Position numbers and translations under genes: made by a program. A DNA stretch of 64,000 nt, from contig NZ_CP029033.1 of assembly GCF_003073475.1 (NCBI RefSeq), positions 2,294,001-2,358,000 of the forward strand. Reading direction: 5' to 3'. Positions within the stretch are counted from its first letter, which is position 1. Each line of letters opens with the position of its first letter. The stretch is from Actinobaculum sp. 313. Lineage in GTDB: Bacteria; Actinomycetota; Actinomycetes; Actinomycetales; Actinomycetaceae. The notes under the pieces were generated by a model. The model did not search any database, was not told the origin of the DNA, and saw only the letters and a program-made list of their open reading frames with translations. Shown piece by piece: positions 56,204 to 64,000 of the stretch.

Positions 56204-57364
56204 TCAGAGCTGATCACGCCTGCGCAGTTCGGCGCCGGGTCGGCGCTCCGGAGACACACTGGATTTTCCGCTCGGCGTGACGATTACTTCCTGGGCCGCC
56301 CGGAAATCACCAATTTCGACGACGGCCTCAGTTGGCAGGTTGCGCCGTACCAGAGCGAGCGCCACCGGCCCCTCCTCACCATCGCTCACGGCACTGGTAA
56401 CGGTACCGACCACGCGGCCTCCCGCTACAACGTCGTCGCAGTGTCGAGGCAACTCACCGGGCGGCCCTTCCAGGTACAGCATGACGAGCCGTCGAGGCGG
56501 CCTCCCCAGATTCACTACCTTCGCAATGGTTTCCTGCCCGCGGTAACAGCCCTTGTCGAGGTGGACCGCAGTGCGTAACCAGTCAAGTTCATGCGGCAAT
56601 ACCCGCGGCACGATCTCTGTGGCAGGCCGCGGTCGCCACGCCGTGACGCGCGCAGCTTCCCAGGCTGCAATTCCGGCAGGGCGGAAACCAACTTCACCAA
56701 GTTCTCGTGCGATACCAGGTAATTCGTCACCTGGTACAAGCGCCATAACACATTCGCGGCCCGCCGCCCGATGCTCTGCGTCAAACGGGCCGTATGTCGC
56801 GCCACCCACTGCGGTGCGTGGCCAGGGGTCGCGCCACACCAGGGGAAGGCTTGTCACGATTGCCCGCGCTGCCAGCGCACCAATTGCCTCGCCAAAGCCG
56901 CCCAATACGGCAACGTCGTCGCGCCGCTCCACCTCAACACGCAGCATGAAGCGCATGGAATCCAGGAAACATACTAGTTGCGCCCCATGGCCGCCATCGG
57001 CGATAAGCCAGGAGGTCGCGCCGTCGTCGAAGAACGCCGCCGCCGTTTCGATATGACCATCTGGGTCGAGCAGCAATAGCTCGGTCGATTCTCCCGGCTT
57101 GCGATCCACCAACGCCTGACTCGTCAAGGAATGCAGCCAACTAAGACGATCCGGGCCACTGACGGTAACGACATCCAGATGAGAGAGGTCGGTAAATGCA
57201 CGTCCACTTTGCAGTGCGCGCTGCTCAGGAATTGGCGCGCCATAATGCAGCGCTACACCGGCATCTACTCCCGTCGCCGACACCGCATCCGGTAGGGAAA
57301 GCAGCGGACTCTGTAGGGCATTCTCCACCCTGCTTCTGCTCGCCATGGCGTCGATGTCACTCAT
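56204..57364 (-). CDS. ygfZ: YgfZ/GcvT-fold folate-binding protein
   Basis: 386 residues. The family hallmark KGCYRGQE is present (about 272-279, in AVHLDKGCYRGQETIAKVVN), with the GcvT-like N-terminal blocks FTDLSHLDVVTVSGPDRLSW and LLLLDPDGHIETAAAFF. YgfZ binds folate and helps Fe-S enzyme maturation and tRNA modification. Its ATG lies inside the end of the FABP-family gene (8-base overlap), so the two are coupled. Confidence 0.9.
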   Translation of the reverse strand: MSDIDAMASRSRVENALQSPLLSLPDAVSATGVDAGVALHYGAPIPEQRALQSGRAFTDLSHLDVVTVSGPDRLSWLHSLTSQALVDRKPGESTELLLLDPDGHIETAAAFFDDGATSWLIADGGHGAQLVCFLDSMRFMLRVEVERRDDVAVLGGFGEAIGALAARAIVTSLPLVWRDPWPRTAVGGATYGPFDAEHRAAGRECVMALVPGDELPGIARELGEVGFRPAGIAAWEAARVTAWRPRPATEIVPRVLPHELDWLRTAVHLDKGCYRGQETIAKVVNLGRPPRRLVMLYLEGPPGELPRHCDDVVAGGRVVGTVTSAVSDGEEGPVALALVRRNLPTEAVVEIGDFRAAQEVIVTPSGKSSVSPERRPGAELRRRDQL

Positions 57365-57932
57365 CGGTCACACGCGAGAGTCTGCCCGCCATATAACTAC
57401 TCATCTCGTGCCCGAAGGCCGCCATATCGTACGCGAGGAACAAATCCGATTCGACCAGACCGGCCATTATCCGACCGCCCGTCTGCTCAACCGCGGTGGG
57501 CGTGGTGGCAATGGCGTCGGCCTGCATCTGTAACTGCGGACCCTTGATCAGGCCCGCCCACGTCATAGCATACCCGGCCGGTGAGGCCGTCAGTCCCTCC
57601 AACATCGTGGCACCGTCGCGCTTATCCATCCCCGGCGTCGCGCGCAGATAGCCCGCCAACGAACTCCAGAGACGTTCCTTTGTCAGAGACGCATACCCGT
57701 CCAGTCCGGGCATCTCCTTGTCGACGGCGCCCGCGGGTTCAGCGATCAGCCAGACACGGGAGTTAACCCGCAAGTACGGGCCGCCGTCGTCGTTATCTAT
57801 CGAGACCTCATGAAGGTAACCGGCAGCATCAATGCCCTGGTACTCGAGGACACCCGCGCCGCACCAACGGCCGATTAGCCACGCCATCGGGTAACACTCG
57901 GGCGCCACATTCTCCGGAATCTGGAAGACCAT
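57357..57932 (-). CDS. FABP-family/nitrobindin-like heme-binding protein
   Basis: 191 residues, MVFQIPENVAPECYPMAWLI then GRWCGAGVLEYQGI: the GxWxGxG motif that opens the nitrobindin barrel in actinobacterial FABP (DUF1794) proteins. LRVNSRVWLIAEP, GYLRATPG and DLFLAYDMAAFG follow. These beta-barrel proteins bind heme and may handle peroxynitrite or nitric oxide; the histidine that would bind heme is not certain here. It is directly upstream of ygfZ with an overlapping stop, a pairing that I read as one transcript. Confidence 0.82.
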   Translation of the reverse strand: MVFQIPENVAPECYPMAWLIGRWCGAGVLEYQGIDAAGYLHEVSIDNDDGGPYLRVNSRVWLIAEPAGAVDKEMPGLDGYASLTKERLWSSLAGYLRATPGMDKRDGATMLEGLTASPAGYAMTWAGLIKGPQLQMQADAIATTPTAVEQTGGRIMAGLVESDLFLAYDMAAFGHEMSSYMAGRLSRVTDE

Positions 57933-57941
57933 ACCTCAAGG

Positions 57942-58286
57942 CTAAAGCACAAGCAGCGCACTCGCGTATCCGAGAACGCCCAGAGCGGAATGCGGTACAA
58001 GAACGAATGTCACCGCGGGCCCGCCCCGACCAGCGGTTTCGAGAAGCCTAATCACCTGGCTCAGACCCCAACACAGGACCGTGTACCCGACCGTAAGAAT
58101 GGCGCACGGCCACCAGCTAACACCTGGCATAGCGTAGGTCACAGCAATCCCACCTCCTGCCGCACACAGCAACACACACATATATCGCCACGGGCTAGGC
58201 ACGAGAAAAAATGGAATCGATCCCGCGGCAATAGCCGCAGCCCCGATAAGAAGCAGTTCCCCTCCGCCCGGCGTGCGCGCCGTCAC
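57942..58286 (-). CDS. Unknown membrane protein, 4 helices
   Basis: 114 residues; the ATG overlaps the stop of the gene upstream (ATGA). Hydrophobic segments: ELLLIGAAAIAAGSIPFFLV, YMCVLLCAAGGGIAVTYAM, WPCAILTVGYTVLCWGLSQV and VPHSALGVLGYASALLVL. No motif that I recognise. It sits 9 bases before the FABP-family gene, so it may be part of the same transcript as FABP-ygfZ. Confidence 0.6.
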   Translation of the reverse strand: MTARTPGGGELLLIGAAAIAAGSIPFFLVPSPWRYMCVLLCAAGGGIAVTYAMPGVSWWPCAILTVGYTVLCWGLSQVIRLLETAGRGGPAVTFVLVPHSALGVLGYASALLVL

Positions 58287-58819
58287 GACCCACAGGCAGC
58301 CACACAGTCCAATAAGAGCCCCGTATACGTGCCCGAAACCTGCGCGGCGAGGTCAGATCGCCCGTCGCGGCGCAGCATCTGCGCCACGTAAACCGCCGGG
58401 ATCGCCATTGCGGCAACGTATGCAACGTGGATCGGGTGACCACACATTGCACAAACCGCTCCACACACAGCCACGAACAGCATCGTCGCGCGTGCCGATG
58501 CGATATGCGGAAGCGAGAGCAAACGTGGCCAGCCCCATGTGATGACACCAAAAGCCAGAAGAACCACGGCGACGACGGGAAGAAACACAACACTCACACC
58601 GGCGAGACTCACAGCGGCAACATGCGGCTCATAGCTGGGAATAACTGCCGGAAGTGGCTCGAACTCCTCCGATAAACGCATCGTCGCCCATGCTCCTAGC
58701 GCCAATGCCCCCGCGCCCGCCACGGCGGCGACCGCACGAACCGCGCGGGGGCGACCGAAGGTTCGTTCTCCTCTGCCCTGATAGGTAGAAGCTTCTTCCT
58801 CACCCCGGCATTCTCTCAC
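58283..58819 (-). CDS. Unknown membrane protein, 4 helices, basic N-terminus
   Basis: 178 residues from GTG 58819. The first 27 residues are hydrophilic and basic, followed by membrane helices AVAAVAGAGALALGAWATM, VVFLPVVAVVLLAFGVI, ATMLFVAVCGAVCAMCG and HVAYVAAMAIPAVYVAQML. I do not recognise the family. It is the first gene of the set 58819 to 56204 (two membrane proteins, FABP protein, YgfZ), all overlapping or nearly so. Confidence 0.58.
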   Translation of the reverse strand: MRECRGEEEASTYQGRGERTFGRPRAVRAVAAVAGAGALALGAWATMRLSEEFEPLPAVIPSYEPHVAAVSLAGVSVVFLPVVAVVLLAFGVITWGWPRLLSLPHIASARATMLFVAVCGAVCAMCGHPIHVAYVAAMAIPAVYVAQMLRRDGRSDLAAQVSGTYTGLLLDCVAACGS

Positions 58820-59118
58820 GAGTCACCCTCTGCCGTTGAACTCCAGAGGCTGGTTCTAGCTGAACTCCCACAAGCGGTGACAGTCCGGGGGTGCGGTGAG
58901 GGTTCAGAGCACGGTGAGGACTCCGGGACGCGGTGACAATCCGGGACGCGGTGACAATCCGGGGCGCGGTAAGTACTCAAGGGCGCGGTAGCGGGCATGC
59001 ACAAGCTCCCGGGAACTGAGCCGCTGGAAACCGACGCCTTTCCTGCACCCGCTGCACCCCTCCATTCCCTTCCACATGGACCCATCGTCATGTAATCGAA
59101 ATGTGATCATAAAAGCAC
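58820..59118. other. Intergenic stretch with 18-bp tandem repeat
   Basis: Upstream of the membrane-protein operon. ACGCGGTGACAATCCGGG is repeated at 58928-58945 and 58946-58963, with degenerate copies on both sides. No gene. Confidence 0.6.
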
Positions 59119-59154
59119 GCGACACGCACCGCTCTTACTGCTATGCTGATGCTA

Positions 59155-59290
59155 CGGCACCGGATCGCGAAAGCCCCGGGCTCCAACTATTGCCGCTTCG
59201 AGCGGCTTTCGCGCCGACTGGCGCTATCGGGTTCGGTGCTCCCTTCACAGTGAGGGAGTGACACTTCGGAGTCACTCCCTCACTTGGGTT
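59155..59290 (+). ncRNA. Candidate structured small RNA or leader with own promoter and terminator
   Basis: Promoter-like GCGACA (59119-59124), 17 bases, TATGCT (59142-59147) would start a transcript at about 59155. Stems: GCACCG (59157-59162) with CGGTGC (59234-59239); CGCGAAAGCC (59166-59175) with GGCTTTCGCG (59204-59213); a competing hairpin GCCGC/GCGGC (59192-59206); GCGCC/GGCGC (59211-59224). It ends with a perfect 13-base stem GTGAGGGAGTGAC (59250-59262) / GTCACTCCCTCAC (59271-59283) then TTGGGTTT. I do not recognise a known RNA class. It lies about 200 bases upstream of the DUF47-pit genes on the same strand, so an attenuator is also possible. Confidence 0.45.
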
Positions 59291-59405
59291 TCTGGCCTCA
59301 CCAGTGTCCGTGTTCTCCGAATTTGTGGCCTATTTCTGCCGTGTATTTGCCCGTACCCCTTCCAGGAGCGCTAGTCTTATCTCGGCATGGCTAGACAAGA
59401 CTCGA

Positions 59406-59424
59406 GCGTGTTGAGAAAACACGC
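59406..59424. promoter_or_regulatory. Inverted repeat in the DUF47-pit promoter region
   Basis: GCGTGTT (59406-59412), 5 bases, AACACGC (59418-59424): perfect 7-base arms, about 70 bases before the DUF47 start and overlapping a weak TTGAGA. Candidate operator for an unknown regulator. Confidence 0.5.
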
Positions 59425-59490
59425 ACGGTATGCCCTATCCTGCTATTGGAATGCCGTCCATCGGGTGGCACCTGTTTACAAGGAGATCGT

Positions 59491-60114
59491 GTGGCGCTCA
59501 GAAAGTTCTCGAAGTCGGACTCTTTGTTCGAGTTGCTGACCACTCAATCACAGCACCTCATTGAGGCTGCCGACCTGCTCGGGCAAATTATTGCTGCCGA
59601 CCCGCAGGACAGGACTGACCTCAACACCAAACTGCACGAAGTAGAGCACCGCGCTGATGACGCCTGCCACACCGTGCTCAAAAAAGTGAACCAGTCCTTT
59701 GTACTTCCGTTCGACCGGGAAGATCTCTATGACCTGACATCCGTGACGGATACATGCGTTGACCTGATGGATGAGGCGGGCGACGATCTCATTCTCTTCA
59801 AGCCCAGTGCTCTGCCTGATGGTGTCAATCTGCAGGTGGCGATCCTGCGCGAATGTGCCCAGCTAACCCACGAGGCCATGGGAAAGCTCGCGAGCATTGA
59901 CAAGACAACTCGCGACTACTGGGTGCAGGTTAACCAACTAGAGAACGAGGGCGACCAAGTGTACCGCGCCATGATGGCCGACCTGTTCGAAGGTGGCACG
60001 GACGCGCTCGAGGTAATGAAAGTTAAACTCGTGCTCGACGCCATGGAGAACGCCATCGATTCCTTTGAGGAACTCTCCGCCGTCGTCGAAACAATTGCCA
60101 TCAAGGAGTCCTGA
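59491..60114 (+). CDS. DUF47/PhoU-like Pit accessory protein
   Basis: 207 residues from GTG 59491 with AAGGAG 5 bases upstream. All-helical, PhoU-like: LFELLTTQSQHLIEAADLLG, LHEVEHRADDACHTVLKKVN, FDREDLYDLTSVTDTCVDLM, IDSFEELSAVVETIA. The conserved ExxxD/E-rich helices bind metal in this family. DUF47 proteins sit directly upstream of pit and are thought to control or aid low-affinity phosphate transport; here the stop is 3 bases before the pit start. Confidence 0.9.
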   Translation: MALRKFSKSDSLFELLTTQSQHLIEAADLLGQIIAADPQDRTDLNTKLHEVEHRADDACHTVLKKVNQSFVLPFDREDLYDLTSVTDTCVDLMDEAGDDLILFKPSALPDGVNLQVAILRECAQLTHEAMGKLASIDKTTRDYWVQVNQLENEGDQVYRAMMADLFEGGTDALEVMKVKLVLDAMENAIDSFEELSAVVETIAIKES

Positions 60115-60117
60115 CCT

Positions 60118-61119
60118 TTGAGCGGCACACTTATTCTAGTCTGCATCATTCTGCTCGTATGCATGGTTTTCGACTTCACCAACGGTTTCCACGACGCCGC
60201 CAACGCTATTGCCACCTCCGTGGCGACGCGCGCACTCTCCCCACGCGCCGCGCTAACCATGGCCGCCATCATGAACTTCATTGGCGCCTTACTCGGCACC
60301 GGCGTCGCCGAAACAATTGGCAGTGGAATCATAGATCCAGCGGTTGGAACTGACGGCCTGTTAGTCGTCTTTGGCGCGCTAATAGGTGCAGTGACGTGGA
60401 ACCTCATCACCTGGTGGTTCGGGCTGCCGTCCTCGTCATCGCACGCACTCATCGGAGCTCTCGCCGGTGCCGGCGTCGCCTCGGCTACAACTGTGCACTG
60501 GAGTGTCATCTTCGACAAGGTCATCATTCCGATGATTCTCTCCCCTGCGGTCGGCTTCATTGTCGCGTTTGTGCTAATGAAAATGGTACTGCGTCTGCTG
60601 GCTAATGCCCCCTACCGCAGCACGATGCATCACTTCCGGCACGCCCAAACAGCATCGGCTGCCGCCATGGCACTGGGACATGGCTTGCAGGATGCCCAGA
60701 AAACCATGGGCGTGGTCGTTATGGCGCTGGTGGCCGGCGGATACCACCACGACATGAGTATCCCACTATGGGTCAAGCTTGTTGCTGCGGCGGCCATCTC
60801 AGCTGGCACTTACAGCGGTGGCTGGCGCATTATGAAGACCCTCGGACAGAAGATCATCGATCTGGATCCCGCCCGGGGCTTTGTCGCCGAAGGTATCGCG
60901 GCAACCGTGCTGTACGGCACCGCATTCCTGTGGCACGCTCCTATCTCGACCACACACACCATTACCTGCGCAATCATGGGAGTGGGTGCGACGAAGCGGC
61001 GCTCCGCCGTGCGCTGGGGTGTTGCGGGAAATATCGTGGCTGCCTGGATCTTCACTCTGCCATGCGCCGGACTTGTGGGAGGCGCGGCGACGGCGCTCAT
61101 GCGGCTCATCGCTTTGTAG
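60118..61119 (+). CDS. pit: PiT-family inorganic phosphate transporter
   Basis: 333 residues from TTG 60118 (AAGGAG 8 bases upstream). Signatures in both halves: FDFTNGFHDAANAIATSVAT, WWFGLPSSSSHALIGALAGA, ALGHGLQDAQKTMGVVVMAL, FLWHAPISTTHTITCAIMGV. About ten membrane helices. Low-affinity uptake of metal-phosphate by proton or sodium symport at the cytoplasmic membrane. It is co-transcribed with the DUF47 gene and converges with mutT1-ppk, so phosphate uptake and polyphosphate genes are side by side. Confidence 0.94.
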   Translation: MSGTLILVCIILLVCMVFDFTNGFHDAANAIATSVATRALSPRAALTMAAIMNFIGALLGTGVAETIGSGIIDPAVGTDGLLVVFGALIGAVTWNLITWWFGLPSSSSHALIGALAGAGVASATTVHWSVIFDKVIIPMILSPAVGFIVAFVLMKMVLRLLANAPYRSTMHHFRHAQTASAAAMALGHGLQDAQKTMGVVVMALVAGGYHHDMSIPLWVKLVAAAAISAGTYSGGWRIMKTLGQKIIDLDPARGFVAEGIAATVLYGTAFLWHAPISTTHTITCAIMGVGATKRRSAVRWGVAGNIVAAWIFTLPCAGLVGGAATALMRLIAL

Positions 61120-61319
61120 TCGGGACAGTCAGGACACGGTTTCTCATCGGGGTTTGGTTTCCAGCCGGGGCTTGCATCCGTCTGGTGTCCGCTCCCGAAC
61201 CGGACCTGGTTTGTTCCCGCGGTTACTTTCGAGTCGTGTCCTCGTTTCTGGACCGGGCCTAGTTTCTCGCCAGGCCTCGGCCGTCCTCCTGCGCTTCGCG
61301 CCCTCCAGGTTCGAGCCCG
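61120..61319. other. Convergent gap between pit and mutT1
   Basis: 200 bases, G+C rich, with several loosely related CCGGACC/GGACCGG motifs but no stem followed by a T-run. A GGTTCGAGCC sequence looks like a tRNA T-arm but has no acceptor or anticodon stems around it. Confidence 0.45.
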
Positions 61320-62488
61320 CTAGAGCTCGTCGCCCTCCGGCGGGCGGAATCGCTCAACTGCCAGCGCTAGAACCTCACACTGCGACACCGGGAGGCTTGT
61401 GTGCACGACGAGTATCTCACCCGGTTTGAGATAGGGATCCTCCGTCGGCAGTTGCGAGCGAATAGACGGTGGACTCATAACACCAACCATTTCCATCACG
61501 CCGGGCAGAGTTGGCCTGTGCAGGCATATGGCCACGGTTGGCGTCTCTGCCTGCGGCCAGGTTCTTGCCGCACCGTCATCGACGTCGAGACCACGTTCGT
61601 TGATACAGGCCGCAGCTGTGATGTCACGGTGGTCGGGCGCAGTCAAAGCCGTGGCGTCACGGTGGTCGGGCCCAGCTGGAGCATCCAGAGCGGCTAGGTC
61701 CAGCAACGCTGCGCTCCCCACGCGAGCGTGCAACAACCCGGTCACAGTGGCCAGGAACGACGCCTCGTCCTCCATATACCCCTTCTCCGTAAGCTCCGGG
61801 TGCTCTTGGAGGGGAGCCGAGCCGATTTAGCGTACGGACGCAGGGTTGCCATGCATCGCTCCCATGAGGATGACACCAGCGCATCGGCTCCGTACCAAGA
61901 GAGTTGACTGGCAAGAGCCCGGCTTTGTTTCTTCCCGCGTATGGTCAGTGGCCGCGTCTCTTCGCCATCCGGCCAGGCGGAACGTTTGCGCGCCTGTGCA
62001 TGCCGGACCAGCAGAACCGGTCGGCTTGCAATCGCGGTCGTGGTCTCGCCGTCGGCTACTGCGCGTCGTAACACTTCTCGGTCATTGGGCATACTGAGGA
62101 GGGCGAGAGCCTGTTTCAGTTGAAACCAGCGCGAGGCGCCGATCTCGCGTGCGCGAGCCGGCTTGACCGGTGGGCGGCACCGCAATGCCGGATGGTTGGC
62201 CGGAAGCGGAACTGCAACCCAGTACCGGACTTCCTTTCGCCGCCCATCCCGCAACACATAAGAAACACTGCCCGCGGGTTGCCGCAGCCCCACCGGCACG
62301 CCCGTTTCCTCGGCGATCTCGCGAATGGCGGCGGCGCGGCAGTCCTCTCCAACTTTGACTTTCCCCTTGGGGAATGCCCAGTCACGATAGGAGGGACGGT
62401 AAACGAGCAGCACTTCCAGACCGTATGGGCCCAGCCGCCACACGATACCCCCGGCAGCCAGCACATCGGCTTGCCTTCGAGAGGTCAT
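61320..62488 (-). CDS. mutT1: NUDIX hydrolase with SixA-like phosphatase domain (MutT1), one-base frameshift
   Basis: Start ATG 62488 (MTSRRQADVLAAGGIVWRLG) behind GGAGGACGGC. NUDIX box: GKVKVGEDCRAAAIREIAEE then TGV. The histidine phosphatase domain follows (VLLVRHAQARKRSAWP, ALVSSSWERCMATLRPYAKS). One C is missing in the run at 61811-61814; the restored frame reads RLPLQEHPELTEKGYMEDEA and goes on to 61320, giving about 389 residues. Mycobacterial MutT1, with the same domains and the same place beside ppk, hydrolyses 8-oxo-(d)GTP and diadenosine polyphosphates. The segment at about 260-310 (PDHRDATALTAPDHRDITAA) has an internal repeat not usual for the family. Confidence 0.85.
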
Positions 62489-62689
62489 GCCGTCCTCCAC
62501 TCCTCCGCATGCCAAGTACTAACAGAGCACGGCCGAGAGGCACCCATCCTGATATTCTTCATCCCAATCAGGTCAGCCTCGGGCCGAAGTAGAACATCAA
62601 CTCGAGTTCGCTTACCGGGTAGGGGCGCCCGCGCGGCGGGCGAGACCGCCCCGTCGTCGCACCTTCATAAGGTCCTGGCAACGGTCCCA

Positions 62690-64000
62690 TCACTTCCCTG
62701 CGGCGACATGCGAGCGCGCCTGCCGCATCAACAAATCCTGAATATCCTGCAGGCGCCTACCCTTCGGACTCTTGGTATGCCGCACCCACCCGTCGGGCTC
62801 AAGATGCCACGAGCGCGTGGTATCCGCACAGGCTACGTCAACCAGCTCCACTAGAGTGTCAATCATCGCGGGATCGGTAATCTTGACCAGCGCTTCAATA
62901 CGTCGGTCGAGATTGCGATGCATCAGATCCGCCGAGCCGATGAATACGTCCGAGTCGCCGTCGTTACAGAACGCGTAAATGCGCGAGTGCTCGAGGAATC
63001 GGCCGAGAATTGAACGCACCCGAATGTTATCGGAGAGCCCCGGAATGCCCGCGCGCAGCGCACATATGCCGCGCACCTGGATATCAACCGGTACGCCCGC
63101 CTGACTGGCCCGATACAGCGCATCGATCGTTTTCTCATCCACGAGGGAGTTCGTCTTGAGCTTGATCCAGGCATCTTTCCCCTTCTTCTTGTTCGCGATC
63201 TCCCGCTCGATTCGCTTAATTAGGCCGGAGCGAATACCGGTGGGAGCCACCAACAGTCGGTGGTACTTGTTGCGTGGCGCGTAGCCGGACAACTGATTGA
63301 ACAGTCGGGTGAGGTCCTGGCCGACGTCGCGATCACATGTCAGCAGGCCAAGATCCTCATAACCGCGCGCAGTCTTCGGATTGTAGTTGCCGGTGCCGAT
63401 GTGACAGTAGCGCCGCAGACCGTCTTCTTCCAGACGCACTACCAGGCAGAGCTTGCAGTGCGTCTTCAATCCGACAATCCCATATACGACGTGGACACCG
63501 GCATGCTCCAGTTTCCGTGCCCATTCGATATTGGCCTGCTCATCGAAGCGGGCCTTGATCTCCACCAGGGCCAGCACCTGTTTACCCGCCTGCGCCGCCT
63601 GGATCAGCGAATCGATAATCGGTGAATCCCCCGATGTGCGGTAGAGCGTCTGCTTAATTGCCAGTACCTTCGGATCACTGGCTGCCTGCGCAATGAACTG
63701 CTGCACGGAGGTTGAGAACGCATCGTACGGGTGGTGTAGCAGAATGTCATGGCTACGGATTGCCTCAAAGAAGTCCGTCGGCTTTGCCGATTCGACCTCT
63801 GCCAGTCCGAATGGCGTGACGGGCACGTACTTCGGGTACTTGAGGTTGGGTCGGTCCAGGTCATGGATGACATTCAGACCCGTCAGATCCAGCGGTGCAG
63901 GCAAGCGATACACATCCTCCTGCCGAATGCCAAGTTCCCGCACCAACAGCTGCAGCACGTAATCCGAGATACCTTCTTCAACCTCCAAACGCACCGCCGG
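62690..64000 (-). CDS. ppk: Polyphosphate kinase 1, C-terminal part (runs off window)
   Basis: At least 436 C-terminal residues; the frame is open to base 64000, so the N-terminus is missing. It contains PPK1 blocks: [60 protein letters not shown], the phosphorylated histidine loop [16 protein letters not shown], and the second HKD-like domain [17 protein letters not shown]. It makes polyphosphate from ATP at the membrane. The mutT1-like gene lies 201 bases downstream on the same strand. Confidence 0.95.
   Translation of the reverse strand, partial: PAVRLEVEEGISDYVLQLLVRELGIRQEDVYRLPAPLDLTGLNVIHDLDRPNLKYPKYVPVTPFGLAEVESAKPTDFFEAIRSHDILLHHPYDAFSTSVQQFIAQAASDPKVLAIKQTLYRTSGDSPIIDSLIQAAQAGKQVLALVEIKARFDEQANIEWARKLEHAGVHVVYGIVGLKTHCKLCLVVRLEEDGLRRYCHIGTGNYNPKTARGYEDLGLLTCDRDVGQDLTRLFNQLSGYAPRNKYHRLLVAPTGIRSGLIKRIEREIANKKKGKDAWIKLKTNSLVDEKTIDALYRASQAGVPVDIQVRGICALRAGIPGLSDNIRVRSILGRFLEHSRIYAFCNDGDSDVFIGSADLMHRNLDRRIEALVKITDPAMIDTLVELVDVACADTTRSWHLEPDGWVRHTKSPKGRRLQDIQDLLMRQARSHVAAGK

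Noticed and set aside
59155-59245. The candidate RNA as a c-di-GMP-I riboswitch, because CGCGAAAGCC resembles its ACGCAAAGCC segment
   Set aside because: The surrounding conserved bases and the paired tetraloop-receptor arrangement of that class are not present.
61300-61325. GGTTCGAGCC as part of a tRNA gene
   Set aside because: No matching acceptor, D or anticodon stems surround it on either strand.

Overview
The window reads as chromosome of a high-GC Gram-positive actinobacterium, most likely in or near the Actinomycetaceae. The support is indirect: high GC, many GTG/TTG starts, an IdeR/DtxR-type iron box, ClpC, DUF2516-like and FABP-family (nitrobindin-like) proteins, and a mutT1-ppk pair arranged as in mycobacteria. 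Genus cannot be fixed from this sequence alone.

Layout. 0-1.5 kb: metY (3' end) and metX (methionine). 1.5-7.0 kb: a large disordered RAMA-like protein and a D-2-hydroxyacid dehydrogenase with fused Fe-S domains. 7.4-10.9 kb: remains of a CPBP protease, then a feoA-feoB-feoC-like ferrous iron operon behind an iron box. 11.2-16.5 kb: acid-sugar catabolism (GntP permease, DUF1537 kinase, PdxA-type dehydrogenase, DeoR regulator). 17-25 kb: pyruvate phosphate dikinase, a SatD/DUF3307-like pair, formate-THF ligase, PTS Enzyme I. 25.6-37.3 kb: a 12-gene sugar island (FGGY kinase, DUF2291 protein, ribose-type ABC transporter, TIM-barrel isomerase, split transketolase, SorC regulator, FucU/RbsD mutarotase, ribokinase) whose core matches the transketolase route for D-apiose. 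37.5-40.3 kb: a cassette bounded by two-block inverted repeats, carrying one AbiEi/DUF559-like gene and no transposase. 40.6-47.4 kb: a tripartite tricarboxylate (TctABC) transporter with a DapA-family lyase/aldolase, DhaK-DhaL and an IclR regulator. 48-64 kb: DUF5692 membrane protein, TetR regulator, clpC, dtd, small membrane proteins, ygfZ, FABP protein, a candidate structured RNA, DUF47-pit phosphate uptake, mutT1 and ppk (cut by the window end).

How the genes work together. Three separate catabolic modules (acid sugar, apiose-like sugar, Tct/DapA/Dha) all feed triose-phosphate or pyruvate level metabolism, next to ppdK and ptsI, which act at the PEP-pyruvate node. Each module has its own regulator and a palindromic candidate operator.

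Sequence quality. Six otherwise intact genes (metX, ppdK, fhs, the second transketolase subunit, the SorC regulator, mutT1) are each broken by one missing base in or beside a short homopolymer. I read these as probable base-calling errors and annotate each as one gene. The CPBP remnant differs: it has several stops and a frameshift and looks truly decayed. Intergenic regions are unusually rich in short tandem duplications.
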